Shown here: positions 46,615 through 56,035 of the stretch, one piece after another | How positions within the stretch are numbered: position 1 is the first letter of the stretch | Layout: every line of letters begins with the position of its first letter | Source: JALSHZ01 sp964614535 | GTDB lineage: Bacteria > Pseudomonadota > Gammaproteobacteria > UWMA-0217 | Assembly: GCA_964614535.1 (NCBI GenBank) | Contig: CAZTOZ010000016.1 | Location: 1 to 64,000, forward strand | Direction: 5' to 3' | DNA: 64,000 nucleotides | Notes under the pieces: model-generated | Databases searched by the model: none | What the model was told of the DNA's origin: nothing | Seen by the model: only the letters and a program-made list of their open reading frames with translations | Translations under genes and position numbers: made by a program

Positions 46615-47114
46615 GGGTGCTCTCCACGCTGCTGCTTATGCTGATCTGGCTGCCGCTGCTCGGCGGCTGCTCTGGCGAGCCCGACAGCGGGCCGGTGAAG
46701 ATCCGCTGGGACCGTGAGACCTGCGCGCGCTGCGCGATGGCGGTCAGTGACCCCCGGTTTTCCGCGCAGATTCGCGGCGGCCCGGTGGACGGCAAACAGC
46801 GGGTCTACAAATTCGACGACATCGGCTGCGCCGTGGTCTGGCTGGAACAGCAGCCGTGGAAGAACGACCCCCGCACCGAGGTCTGGGTGACCGACTTCCG
46901 CGACGGTCACTGGATCGACGCGACCACGGCCTGGTATCTGCCCGGCCAGAAGACACCGATGGACTACGGCCTCGGCGCCCAGGACGAACCCGCGCCCGGC
47001 GCGCTCGACTTCACCGCCGCCCGGGAACACATATTCCGCGTCGACGAACAGATCACCCGCGGCGGCGCGCCCGCCCACGACCACCCGCCAACGACCCGGA
47101 GCACCCCGGAATGA
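46611..47114 (+). CDS. nosL: NosL, copper-chaperone lipoprotein
   Basis: 167 aa. The lipobox LLGGC (Cys20) predicts a lipoprotein. The Cu(I) site is seen in ETCARCAMAVSDPRF (C-x2-C-x-M). It supplies copper for NosZ maturation. The C-terminal tail is His-rich (HDHPPTTRS). The start MRVLSTLLLML at 46611 overlaps nosF; the stop overlaps nosY (ATGA). Confidence 0.93.
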   Translation: MRVLSTLLLMLIWLPLLGGCSGEPDSGPVKIRWDRETCARCAMAVSDPRFSAQIRGGPVDGKQRVYKFDDIGCAVVWLEQQPWKNDPRTEVWVTDFRDGHWIDATTAWYLPGQKTPMDYGLGAQDEPAPGALDFTAAREHIFRVDEQITRGGAPAHDHPPTTRSTPE

Positions 47115-47938
47115 GACATCTGCTGCTGACCGCCTGGGCCGATATCGCCGAGTCGCTGCGGGCCCGCTGGTTCGTCGTCTATACGCTGGTGTTCGGCGGC
47201 GTCATCGTCGCGCTCTTTCTGACCGGGCTGACCGAATCCCGCATCATGGGGTTCACCGGGCTGTCGCGGCTGCTGGTGACCTACCTGCAGATCACGATGG
47301 CGATCCTGCCGCTGTTCGTCCTGATCACCACGGTGCGGTCGGTGGCCGGCGACCGGGAGGCGGGCGTCTTCGAATATATGCTGTCGCTGCCGGTCAACCT
47401 CTCGGCCTGGTACTGGGGAAAACTCCTCGGCCGTTTCGTCGTCGTCTTTCTCCCGGTGTTTCTTGCGATGACCGGCGCGGTGGCCTGGGCATGGTTCAAC
47501 GACATCGACGTGCCGTGGTTTCAGGTGATCGTCTATACCGGCTTTCTGGTCTCCCTGGCATGGTGTTTTCTCGGCATCGGCATGTTGCTCTCGACGCTGG
47601 CGCGGTCGGCCGACGTCGCCCAGGGCGCGGCCTTCGTCGTCTGGCTCGCGCTGCTGCTGTTTCTCGACCTGATTCTGCTCGGCGTGCTGATCAAGGAAGG
47701 GCTGCCACCGGAGACCACCATCGCCATCGCGCTGGTCAATCCGCTTCAGGTCTTCCGCACCGCATCGATGATGCTGTTCGACCCACAACTGGTGCTGCTT
47801 GGTCCGTCGGCCTATGTGATTCTCGATCACTTCGGCAATGCCGGCTACATCGCCTGGGCGCTGATCTATCCAGTGCTGCTGGGCACGCTGTTCGCCCTGC
47901 TGGGCTACCTCAGGTTCCGCCGCAGCGACCTGCCATGA
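47111..47938 (+). CDS. nosY: NosY, ABC transporter permease
   Basis: 275 aa with six transmembrane helices of the ABC-2 type. The pattern RSVAGDREAGVFEYMLSLPV after helix 2 is typical of NosY. It pairs with NosF and contacts NosD. Its stop overlaps the following outer-membrane protein gene (ATGA), which links the nos operon to the downstream extension. Confidence 0.94.
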   Translation: MRHLLLTAWADIAESLRARWFVVYTLVFGGVIVALFLTGLTESRIMGFTGLSRLLVTYLQITMAILPLFVLITTVRSVAGDREAGVFEYMLSLPVNLSAWYWGKLLGRFVVVFLPVFLAMTGAVAWAWFNDIDVPWFQVIVYTGFLVSLAWCFLGIGMLLSTLARSADVAQGAAFVVWLALLLFLDLILLGVLIKEGLPPETTIAIALVNPLQVFRTASMMLFDPQLVLLGPSAYVILDHFGNAGYIAWALIYPVLLGTLFALLGYLRFRRSDLP

Positions 47939-49215
47939 GCAACGCATCAGAACCACGAACGACAAGCCGTTTGCTTATCGCACTCACGGCACTGATTGCC
48001 ACCGTTCCCGCTTTTCCGGCTGACAATGCGGTTGATGTCAGCGCACGCATCCAGGCCGGCATTATTGGCAATGACAACGGCTCGAAAAATGTTTTCCCCA
48101 GCGGCTTCCTGAATTTCGACGAAGGCGCCAATCTCAACCGTGCCGAGCTGCTGTTCGAAAAGCCATTGAAGACAAACCTGAAGCCTCGAATTGGTCCATT
48201 CCCCGGACCCGCGCCGCAGACGGCCCAGTGGGGCTTCGAAATCGATTTACGCTATGGCAAGGACGCGGGCATCACCTTTGGCTTCGACGACGAGCTGAGT
48301 ATCAACGACGGCCACGAAAACCTTCTGCTGATGCCACAATGGTTTGTCAACGGATACTTGCCGGTCGGTGAGGGAATTTCCTGGATTGCCGGCAGCTGGT
48401 TCAGCCCGGTCGGCAACGAAATCGGCGCCCCCGTAGATCCGCCCACAGGTTTTTATACACATGCCTACGCCTTTGCTTACGGCCCGACCAAGCATAGCGG
48501 CATACTTGCCTCGGCGCGCCTGCCACTGGACAGGGATACCGGCATGGCTTCGGCCTCGCTTGGCGTCGTGCGGGGATGGAACAATCTGCAGGACAACAAC
48601 AGTGACAAGACCCTGATCATCGATCTGCACTGGCGCAGCAGCGATTTCAACACCTGGATTGATCTGGAAAACATTATCGGTAACGAACAGACCGATAATG
48701 GCCACAGCGAGCAGACCCGACCCTTTAACGCCATCAGCAGCCAGGGCAAAAAACTGTTGCGCCGCTTCCACTCACTGACCATCACCCGGCGTTTTGACAA
48801 ACACAACCGATTGGCCCTGAACTTGGTGGCGGGTTTTCAGGAGGGCGGTGATGTCGTTGCCGACAGCAATAATCCGCCGGGGTTTCTGATCACCGAGGAC
48901 AGCCACTGGCATGGAGTGAATATCAATCTCTTCCATCCGTTGCGAAAAGATCTGCAACTCGGCCTGCGGCTGGAATGGCTGGAAGATGAAGCGGGTGCCC
49001 ACGCGCTGCTGCCGGCGGGCAACTATTATGGCGCAACCGCGAACCTGTCTTGGTGGCTGAACCCGTCACTGCGCATCCGGCCCGAAATTCGCCATGACTG
49101 GTACGATGGCGACGGCAAGCCTTTCGGCGGTGAGGTGCCGGCCATATTCCACGGCGAGGAAACGACACAGTGGATCGCCGCTGTAGACGTCACCTGGTTC
49201 ATGTCCAGACAATGA
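47935..49215 (+). CDS. Outer-membrane beta-barrel protein, porin-like
   Basis: 426 aa. A signal peptide (SRLLIALTALIATVPAFPA) is followed by alternating amphipathic strands throughout, such as WGFEIDLRYGKDAGITFGF and LNLVAGFQEGGD, ending in a C-terminal aromatic strand (WIAAVDVTWFMSRQ) as expected for barrel insertion. It recalls the beta-barrel porin-2 type but no family is certain. It is translationally coupled to nosY. Base composition is visibly less GC-rich than in the nos genes before it. It might admit N2O-pathway metals or substrates; this is speculation. Confidence 0.7.
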   Translation: MSNASEPRTTSRLLIALTALIATVPAFPADNAVDVSARIQAGIIGNDNGSKNVFPSGFLNFDEGANLNRAELLFEKPLKTNLKPRIGPFPGPAPQTAQWGFEIDLRYGKDAGITFGFDDELSINDGHENLLLMPQWFVNGYLPVGEGISWIAGSWFSPVGNEIGAPVDPPTGFYTHAYAFAYGPTKHSGILASARLPLDRDTGMASASLGVVRGWNNLQDNNSDKTLIIDLHWRSSDFNTWIDLENIIGNEQTDNGHSEQTRPFNAISSQGKKLLRRFHSLTITRRFDKHNRLALNLVAGFQEGGDVVADSNNPPGFLITEDSHWHGVNINLFHPLRKDLQLGLRLEWLEDEAGAHALLPAGNYYGATANLSWWLNPSLRIRPEIRHDWYDGDGKPFGGEVPAIFHGEETTQWIAAVDVTWFMSRQ

Positions 49216-50057
49216 AAGACAAGACGACCTTTGTTCGCGCGCTGCGCCCCTTCTCGCTGATTGTTGCAATCGCCACCTGCGGCCTCGGCATCAGTCTGGC
49301 GCTGGTCGAAGGCAGCAGGGAATATTCACTGGCCGGGCTGGTGCTGTTTACCGGCGTGCTGCTACAGATTGCCGTCAACCTGATCAATGATCACCGCGAC
49401 ATCGGCAGCAGACGATTTACCACGACACAAAGAGCAGCAATTCGACGCAACACGAACATCGGATACCTGGTCATGATGGTCTCGGTGCTGCTCGGGCTTT
49501 ATATGGTCAGCCTTCGAGGCTGGCCATTGCTGCTCCTCGGGATGATCGGCATTCTCGGCGCCTGGGGTTATACCGGCGGCCAGATCAACTACAAGGAACG
49601 CGGCCTGGGTATTCTGCTGGTCTTTTTCCTGATGGGCGTTCTGCTGATCGGTGGCTCGTACTACGTCGTGACCGGGCGGTATCACTGGAATGTCTTCTGG
49701 CTTTCGCTACCGTTCAGTCTGCTGTCTTCGCTGCTGCTGCTCAGTAATGAGCTGCGTGACTATGAGGAAGACCTGGCCGCGGGAATCAGAACCCTGAGCG
49801 TCCGTCTGGGTTACGACGTCGGTGTCAAGCTGTATTACTGGCTGGTTGCATTGATCTATCTTGTCAGCGTGCTGCTCTACCAGGCACATATTCTGCACGG
49901 CGTCACGCTGCTGCTGGTCACAGCACTGGCACTGTGGCAGCCGTTCAAGCTGTTACGTCTGCCACAGCCTCAGCGCTACCGCCTGCCCCCTCTGACCGGC
50001 CGTTTCTACCTCGTTTTCAGCCTGGCTTATATCGCTACCATCTGGGTGCCACGATGA
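49212..50057 (+). CDS. UbiA-family prenyltransferase, MenA-like
   Basis: 281 aa, eight to nine transmembrane helices. The first Asp-rich motif is NLINDHRDIGSRRF, and the second is SNELRDYEEDLAAGIRTLSVRLG, closely matching the NN-x-RD-x-ED-x3-G-x-RTLAVRLG of MenA. MenA attaches a polyprenyl chain to 1,4-dihydroxy-2-naphthoate to make demethylmenaquinone. No other men or futalosine genes are in the window. It overlaps the barrel gene and the BASS gene by 4 bp each. A different aromatic substrate cannot be excluded. Confidence 0.82.
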   Translation: MKDKTTFVRALRPFSLIVAIATCGLGISLALVEGSREYSLAGLVLFTGVLLQIAVNLINDHRDIGSRRFTTTQRAAIRRNTNIGYLVMMVSVLLGLYMVSLRGWPLLLLGMIGILGAWGYTGGQINYKERGLGILLVFFLMGVLLIGGSYYVVTGRYHWNVFWLSLPFSLLSSLLLLSNELRDYEEDLAAGIRTLSVRLGYDVGVKLYYWLVALIYLVSVLLYQAHILHGVTLLLVTALALWQPFKLLRLPQPQRYRLPPLTGRFYLVFSLAYIATIWVPR

Positions 50058-50926
50058 ATCACGACATCATTCTTGCCATTGCATTGCCGGTTACGCTGTT
50101 CTGCATCATGTTCAGCATGGGCACGAACCTGACGCCGGCGGATTTCAAAGCTGTCTTGCAGAACCCGAAACCTGTGCTGACAGGCATCGCCGCGCAGATG
50201 GTGCTTCTGCCCCTGCTGGCCTGGCTATTGTTGTCACCACTGGGGCTGCCCGCGGAAATTTTCGTCGGCTTCATGATTCTGGCGCTCAGCCCCGGTGGCA
50301 CGACATCGAACCTCTTTTCCTGGTTCGCTGGTGGCAACCTGCCCCTGTCCATCTCACTGACCGCGGTTGTCAGCCTGATCACGCCATTCACCATCCCGCT
50401 GATCGGCGGCTGGATACTCGCATCGGCTGCCGGGCTGAACGCCGAGATCCATCTGCCGCTGGGCCAGACGATCATGAAGCTTTTGGTCGTTACCGTGCTG
50501 CCGGTCGCCCTGGGCATGCTGCTGCGGCGCTATCGCGAATCCTTCTGCGTCCGTCATGAATTCTGGATGGCAAGAATCCCGTTCATCATGCTGCTGCTGG
50601 TCATTGGCGGCATTATTTACCAAAACCTCGAAAAAATGCCCTGGTTCATCAGCCAGACCGGCTTTCCTGCCCTGTTGCTTGCAACGCTGGCACTGGCGGC
50701 CGGCTATCTGTTCGCGCGCGCAATGAAGCAGTCGGAGCGCAACGCCAGAACCATCGCCATCGAAACTTCGATTCAAAACGGCGGCACGGCCATTCTGGTG
50801 ACCGGCACCATTCTCCACAACCAGACCATGACCATCGCCCCTGTCATGTACGGCATTCTGATGCTGCTGCCGATGTTCGCCTACCTGCTTTGGCTCAATC
50901 GAAAAAGAACGGCAACCGCGATATGA
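50054..50926 (+). CDS. BASS-family (bile acid:sodium symporter-like) transporter
   Basis: 290 aa, about nine to ten transmembrane helices. Family landmarks are IMFSMGTNLTPADF near the N-terminus, MILALSPGGTTSNLFSWFAGGN (Na-site region) and TSIQNGGTAIL. BASS proteins carry organic anions with Na+. Lying between a MenA-like and a UbiE-like gene, with 4-bp overlaps on both sides, it may import an aromatic acid precursor for the quinone; this is inference from position. Confidence 0.85.
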   Translation: MNHDIILAIALPVTLFCIMFSMGTNLTPADFKAVLQNPKPVLTGIAAQMVLLPLLAWLLLSPLGLPAEIFVGFMILALSPGGTTSNLFSWFAGGNLPLSISLTAVVSLITPFTIPLIGGWILASAAGLNAEIHLPLGQTIMKLLVVTVLPVALGMLLRRYRESFCVRHEFWMARIPFIMLLLVIGGIIYQNLEKMPWFISQTGFPALLLATLALAAGYLFARAMKQSERNARTIAIETSIQNGGTAILVTGTILHNQTMTIAPVMYGILMLLPMFAYLLWLNRKRTATAI

Positions 50927-51648
50927 AGCATCCACTGTCAGAGACATTCGGCAAGCGTCGAGTTTCCCTGGACGAACGGGAACAGCTGGTGCGCAGCGTA
51001 TTTCGCCGCGTGGCCGGCCGCTACGATCTGATGAACGACCTGATGAGCATGGGTGTTCATCGCCTGTGGAAGTGGCGTTTCAACCGTGAAGTCAATCAGG
51101 CACTCGGGCAGCTGTTCGTCGATCTGGCTGGTGGCACGGGGGATATTGCCAGGGCGCTCGGCACGGCCGGACGCGAAGTCTGTATCGTCGATCCCTCGGT
51201 GGAAATGATGCGGGTGGCCCAACAACGTCTCGGGGATCGCTGCACATACATTGCCGCCACCGCGGAAAAAATGCCACTGCCGGACGAGAGTGTCGATGTG
51301 CTCACCATATCGTTTGGCATCCGCAACACCACCGATATTGCGCGGTCACTCCAGGAAATCGCCCGCGTGCTCAAACCCGGCGGCCGGTTCTACTGCCTGG
51401 AGTTCAGCACCCCCCATGCCTGGCTACGCCCTTTTTACGACGCCTATTCACGTTTGGTCATTCCCCGGCTCGGCGCCATGGTCGCGGGCCACCCCGATGC
51501 CTATACCTATCTGATCGAATCGATCCGCGAATTCCCGGCTCAGGAGGAAATGGCTGAACTCATCCGGCAGGCAGGGCTCGACGATGTTTCCTGGAGCAAC
51601 CTCTCCTTTGGCATTGCCTGCATCCATCGCGGGCGCAAGGCGGCGTGA
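50923..51648 (+). CDS. ubiE: UbiE/MenG quinone C-methyltransferase
   Basis: 241 aa. SAM-binding DLAGGTGDIARALG, the conserved VFRRVAGRYDLMNDLMSMG start, and FGIRNTTDIARSLQEIARVLKPGG identify UbiE/MenG/COQ5. It methylates demethylmenaquinone or the ubiquinone precursor. Its company with MenA favours the menaquinone-type step, and a second ubiE may exist elsewhere. Start MKHPLSETFGKRRVS overlaps the BASS stop. Confidence 0.92.
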   Translation: MKHPLSETFGKRRVSLDEREQLVRSVFRRVAGRYDLMNDLMSMGVHRLWKWRFNREVNQALGQLFVDLAGGTGDIARALGTAGREVCIVDPSVEMMRVAQQRLGDRCTYIAATAEKMPLPDESVDVLTISFGIRNTTDIARSLQEIARVLKPGGRFYCLEFSTPHAWLRPFYDAYSRLVIPRLGAMVAGHPDAYTYLIESIREFPAQEEMAELIRQAGLDDVSWSNLSFGIACIHRGRKAA

Positions 51649-51655
51649 GAGGGTC

Positions 51656-52888
51656 GTGCGCCCGAAGACATGTCACTTGCAATATCTTTCATGCCTGCTG
51701 CTCATGCTGGCGGCAATACCGGCCTTGTCAAACCCGCCCTTGCAGCTCTATGTCGCGCTGACACCAACAGGCGGCACCCTTGTTCCCAAACCCGGCGTCT
51801 ACTCTGGCCCGGTCGTCATCGACCGCCCGATGACGATCGACGGCCAGGGCAAGGTAACCATCGACGGCGGTGGTGACGGAACAGTGGTGAGCATCGATGC
51901 CGACGGCGTCGAACTCCGCAATCTGCGCATTATCCATTCCGGTGATTCCCACAACCGGCTGGATGCCGGTCTCCTGGTGGCTGGCAGCAAAAGCATCGTC
52001 GAGAACCTGTCCATCGAGAACTGCCTGTTCGGCATTCATCTGCGCAGGTCTGATGGCAACCTGATCAGGGGCAACCAGGTCAGCTCGAAAGACTATGACA
52101 TCTCGATGCGCGGTGAGGGGCTGCGACTCTGGTACAGCCATGACAACGTCATCGAGAACAACACCTTCCACCGGGTGCGCGACCTGGTGATCACCAACTC
52201 CACCGGTAACCGCCTCACCGGCAACGACATCCGCCACAGCCGCATCGGCATGGAGCTGGTCTTCTCGCCGGACAACACGGTGATTGGCAACACGCTGATG
52301 CACAACATCACCGGCATCACCGTGCTCTATTCGGACGATCTGCTGATCCGCGGCAACCGGATCGACCGGATGCGCAAGCTCACCGGCTCGGGTCTCGCCG
52401 TCAAGGAGAGTTCGCAGGTGGCGATCGAGGACAACCGCATCGTCCACTGCGCGGTCGGGCTGCGGGCCAATGCACCGATCCATCCGGAGAACATTCTCTA
52501 TGCGCGCCGCAATGCCCTGCTGTTCAACGACATCGCCATGTATTTCTACGGCGAGAAAGGGGGCCACGTCATTCACGACAACGACTTCATCGGCAACTTC
52601 ACCGATGTACTCGGCAGCGCGGCGATGACGGTGCGCGACAACGACTGGCTGCACAACCACTGGGACCGCTACAGCGGCTACGACTTCGACGGCGACGGCC
52701 TGGGCGACCAGCCGTTCGACATCCACCTCTACAGCGACCGCATCTGGCAGGCGCGCCCAATCGCCCGCTTCTTCCGCGGTTCGCCGGCACTGACCACTCT
52801 CGACTTCGTCGAACGGCTGGCGCCCTTCTCACCCCCCGAACGAGTATTGCGGGACCCGGCGCCCAGAATCCACGCCAGGAAAGAGTGA
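51656..52888 (+). CDS. Second NosD-family beta-helix protein
   Basis: 410 aa, GTG start at 51656 giving a signal peptide (LSCLLLMLAAIPALS). It is a full paralogue of NosD at 42688: PGVYSGPVVIDRPMTIDGQG, IENCLFGIHLRRSDGNLIRG, GYDFDGDGLGDQPFD and GSPALTTLDFVERLAPFS match position by position. It has no NosFY partner of its own. It may mature another copper or periplasmic site, or act as an alternative NosD. An upstream ATG frame overlapping ubiE was rejected. Confidence 0.88.
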   Translation: MRPKTCHLQYLSCLLLMLAAIPALSNPPLQLYVALTPTGGTLVPKPGVYSGPVVIDRPMTIDGQGKVTIDGGGDGTVVSIDADGVELRNLRIIHSGDSHNRLDAGLLVAGSKSIVENLSIENCLFGIHLRRSDGNLIRGNQVSSKDYDISMRGEGLRLWYSHDNVIENNTFHRVRDLVITNSTGNRLTGNDIRHSRIGMELVFSPDNTVIGNTLMHNITGITVLYSDDLLIRGNRIDRMRKLTGSGLAVKESSQVAIEDNRIVHCAVGLRANAPIHPENILYARRNALLFNDIAMYFYGEKGGHVIHDNDFIGNFTDVLGSAAMTVRDNDWLHNHWDRYSGYDFDGDGLGDQPFDIHLYSDRIWQARPIARFFRGSPALTTLDFVERLAPFSPPERVLRDPAPRIHARKE

Positions 52889-52913
52889 GGCGAGCCGACC
52901 GCAACCCCCCTCG

Positions 52914-55688
52914 TCAAGCTTCGTCGACGAGCAGGCGCTCCATCGCCCGCATCGCGATATCGATCTCCCCCAGCAGCCTCTCGACGAGCCCATCGAGTTC
53001 GTCGGCACCCCCGCCCTCGTGTTTTTCGATCGAACGCAGCAGCGCTTCCATCCGGCGGCTGCCGTAGATGACGGTGTTGCCTTTCATCTTGTGGGCAAGC
53101 CGCCGGGCCGGCTCCAGCTCCCCCGAACGGATCAGCCGGATCAGCGTCTCCCTTTGCTCGCCCAGATTCCCCGCTGCGTTTTTCAGCAGCTCCCGCACCG
53201 GTTCATGGCCGAGGCTTTCGCTCAACAACCGGAGTTTTTCGGCCACCTCCCGTTCCGACGCCGAACGGCTCTCGTCACGCACCACCCAGCGCAGAAGCAT
53301 TTTCCGCAGCACGTTCACATCGACCGGCTTGGAGAGATAGTCGTTCATCCCGGCATCCAGGCAACGCTCGCGAATGCCGCTGACGGTGCTGGCGGTCATC
53401 GCGACGATCGGCGTCTCGAGGCGATATCGGGCACGGATTTTTTCGGTGGTGCGAAAGCCGTCGAGATCCGGCATTTGCAGATCCATCAGGATCAGGTCAT
53501 AGCGATGCCAGCCGGCCTTCTCCAACGCCTCGCCACCGTTGGCCGCGACGGTGACCCGACCGACCCCGAGCGCTTCGAGCAGCTTTTCCGCCACCATCCG
53601 GTTGACCGGATCGTCCTCGACCAGCAGGACATGACGGTCCGCCAGCCGCGGCAACGGCTCGATCGGCGCCGCGGCCGGCGCCCCTTTCGCGGGCCTCGCA
53701 TCCCGCCCGGCCGACCGGCATCGGCCGAGTTCGACGCTGAACCCGAAACGGCTTCCCTCTCCCGGCGTGCTGTCACACTGGAGTTCGCTCCCCATCATCT
53801 GCAGCAGTTGGCGGGTGATGGCCAGCCCCAGGCCGGCGCCACCGAAGCGCCGCGCAAACGAGGCATCGACCTGGGCGAACGGCCGGAAGATCGCCTCCCG
53901 GTCGGCAGCGCCGATGCCGATACCGGAATCCTCGACGACGAATCGCACCACCGCACTGCCCTTGCCGTCCCGCTCGAGCCGGACGGAGACGGTGACCTTG
54001 CCCTGTTCGGTGAACTTGACGGCATTGCCGGCGAGATTGAGCAACACCTGGCCCAGGCGCAGCGGATCCCCGACGAGACATTCCGGCACATCGTCGTCGA
54101 TCTCGAACAACAGCGTCAGCCCTTTCATCTCGGCGTCGGGCTGGATCAGTTCCCGTGTATTGTTGAGTACCTGGCGCAGATCGAAATGGATCGCCTCCAG
54201 CTCCAGCTGGCCCGCTTCGATCCGCGAAAAATCGAGCACGTTGCTGATGATGCCCTGCAACATCAGCGCCGAGCGGTGCTGGGTGTGCAGCCAACACCGT
54301 TGTCGTTCGTCGAGCGGCGACTGCTGCAGCAACTGGTTGGTGCCGACGATGGCGTTGAGCGGCGTGCGGATCTCGTGGGAGATCGTCGCCAGAAAAATAC
54401 GTTTCGCTTCATTGGCGGCCTCGGCCGCCTTTCTCGCCTCGCGCAGACGGGCACTGGTCTCCGACAATTTGGCGATGGTGCGGCGGTGGTCGCTCACCTC
54501 CTCGGCCAGACTGCGGGTGCGATCCTCGACCCGGCGCTCCAGCCGCTCGTTCTGTTGCGCCAGCGCCTTTTCCGCCTGCTCCCGTTTTTCGACCTCGCGC
54601 GACAGCGTGACGGTGCGGGCGGCCACCTCGGCACGCAAACGATGGTTGAACACCGCGAGAATCGCGCTGACCAGCAGCACCAGCAGAATCAGGCCCACGG
54701 CGAAGCCCAGCGCCCACCAGAGCCACACCGGCGCGGTCCGCTGCTCCGGTTCGTAGAGAAAACCATCGAGGCGCTTGCCCTCCGGCGCCATGCCCAGACG
54801 CACGAAGGTGTCGGCCATCGCCCGCCAACGCCCCCGGTTCATGTGACCGATCTCAACGATCTCCGGCAGCATCAGCTCCCGCGTCCTCGCCGCCTCGAAC
54901 AGCAGGTGGTCACGACTGCGCCCGGTCCGATAGTGTTTCAGCATCAGTTCGATGGTCTCCTCGGGATGCGCCAGCGCCCAGGCCCATCCCCGCAGGCTGG
55001 CACGCAGAAACGCCGCCACCCGCTCGGGGTGGTCGTGGCGCTGCCTCTGGGAGGTGAACAGCGTATCGCCATAGAAATCGACGCCGTAGTTGATCGGCCG
55101 CAGCAGGTTGAAGCGAACACCCCGCCGCCCGAGCTGGTAGGGCTCGTTGGTGAGATAACCGAACATCGCATCGAGCCCACCATCGATCAGCGCCTCGACA
55201 TCCCCGCTGTTCTCGACCATCTCCACCGTGTCGAGCGCCACCCCCTCATTGCTGAGCATGGCGGCAATCTCCGCGTCCGGCAGCCCACCCACCCGCATCG
55301 CAACCCGTTTGCCGGCCAGGTCGTGGGGCGAATTCAGATCCGACGACCGAAGCGCCACCAGCACCGTCGGCGAATGCTGAAAAATACTGGCCAACGCCAC
55401 CACCGGACGATCCTGCAACCATTGATAGATCAACTCCGCCCCGGCGACACCGAAATCGGCGTGACCGGCCAACACCTCATCGACGGGAGAGATGCCCGGC
55501 CCGCCCTCCCGCAGCGTCACCGCCAACCCCTCGTCGCGATAGAAGCCGCGATGAACCGCCACGTAGTAGCCGGCGAACTGAAACTGGTGGCGCCATTTGA
55601 GCTGCAGCGTCACCGGCTCCGGCGATGCGGCATACACCACCGGGGTAAGCAACAACAACAGACAACGGAGAAACAGGGCTCGGAGCAT
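52914..55688 (-). CDS. Hybrid sensor kinase with NMT1-like periplasmic sensor, receiver and Hpt
   Basis: 924 aa. Order: signal peptide (MLRALFLRCLLLLL); an NMT1/THI5-like binding domain (about 22-235; LKWRHQFQFAGYYVAVHRGF, GHADFGVAGAELIYQW); a transmembrane helix (about 322-346); a coiled coil; HisKA with His near 437 (ISHEIRTPLNAIVG); HATPase (GGAGLGLAITRQLL); a receiver with Asp near 733 (LILMDLQMPDLDG); and Hpt with LAHKMKGN near 865. A complete phosphorelay in one chain. Ligand unknown; relatives bind pyrimidine-like or other small organics. No partner regulator is adjacent. Convergent with the second nosD. Confidence 0.92.
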   Translation of the reverse strand: MLRALFLRCLLLLLTPVVYAASPEPVTLQLKWRHQFQFAGYYVAVHRGFYRDEGLAVTLREGGPGISPVDEVLAGHADFGVAGAELIYQWLQDRPVVALASIFQHSPTVLVALRSSDLNSPHDLAGKRVAMRVGGLPDAEIAAMLSNEGVALDTVEMVENSGDVEALIDGGLDAMFGYLTNEPYQLGRRGVRFNLLRPINYGVDFYGDTLFTSQRQRHDHPERVAAFLRASLRGWAWALAHPEETIELMLKHYRTGRSRDHLLFEAARTRELMLPEIVEIGHMNRGRWRAMADTFVRLGMAPEGKRLDGFLYEPEQRTAPVWLWWALGFAVGLILLVLLVSAILAVFNHRLRAEVAARTVTLSREVEKREQAEKALAQQNERLERRVEDRTRSLAEEVSDHRRTIAKLSETSARLREARKAAEAANEAKRIFLATISHEIRTPLNAIVGTNQLLQQSPLDERQRCWLHTQHRSALMLQGIISNVLDFSRIEAGQLELEAIHFDLRQVLNNTRELIQPDAEMKGLTLLFEIDDDVPECLVGDPLRLGQVLLNLAGNAVKFTEQGKVTVSVRLERDGKGSAVVRFVVEDSGIGIGAADREAIFRPFAQVDASFARRFGGAGLGLAITRQLLQMMGSELQCDSTPGEGSRFGFSVELGRCRSAGRDARPAKGAPAAAPIEPLPRLADRHVLLVEDDPVNRMVAEKLLEALGVGRVTVAANGGEALEKAGWHRYDLILMDLQMPDLDGFRTTEKIRARYRLETPIVAMTASTVSGIRERCLDAGMNDYLSKPVDVNVLRKMLLRWVVRDESRSASEREVAEKLRLLSESLGHEPVRELLKNAAGNLGEQRETLIRLIRSGELEPARRLAHKMKGNTVIYGSRRMEALLRSIEKHEGGGADELDGLVERLLGEIDIAMRAMERLLVDEA

Positions 55689-55852
55689 GCGCGATCGATG
55701 GCCGGAAATCTGGGGCGATACTACTACAGCCTCCCTCCCGCGGTCGGATTCAATCGACAAAACAGATCACCGTGTCCGAAACATTCCATCGGGGCCGGCC
55801 ACAGCAGAGAAAAACGCGACCGAGGCGGGAAGCGGCAATGGCGCCATGCCCA

Positions 55853-55945
55853 CCGCCGCCCCCCTCACCCTGCCAGCGGGAGGGTGTACCCCTTCTCCCC
55901 CGAGGGGAGAAGGCCGGGATGAGGGAGACGGACACAGCCCGTGCC
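55853..55945. repeat. Palindromic intergenic repeat, copy C
   Basis: Core CCTTCTCCCC-CGA-GGGGAGAAGG (55891-55913), inside an outer CCCTCA/TGAGGG stem, followed by GACGGACACAGCCCGTGCC. It closely resembles copy D at 62170 along about 90 bp. It lies in the 347-bp divergent gap (55689-56035) between the hybrid kinase gene and sucC; the rest of the gap must hold both promoters, but none is clear. Confidence 0.75.
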
Positions 55946-56035
55946 TACCGATGTCCACCCCCGATCAGCGGGAACGGTCTGAAGCGCGTCACAAAATGCT
56001 ATCATCTGCGCTTCTCAATCCCGGGTGAGCGCAGG

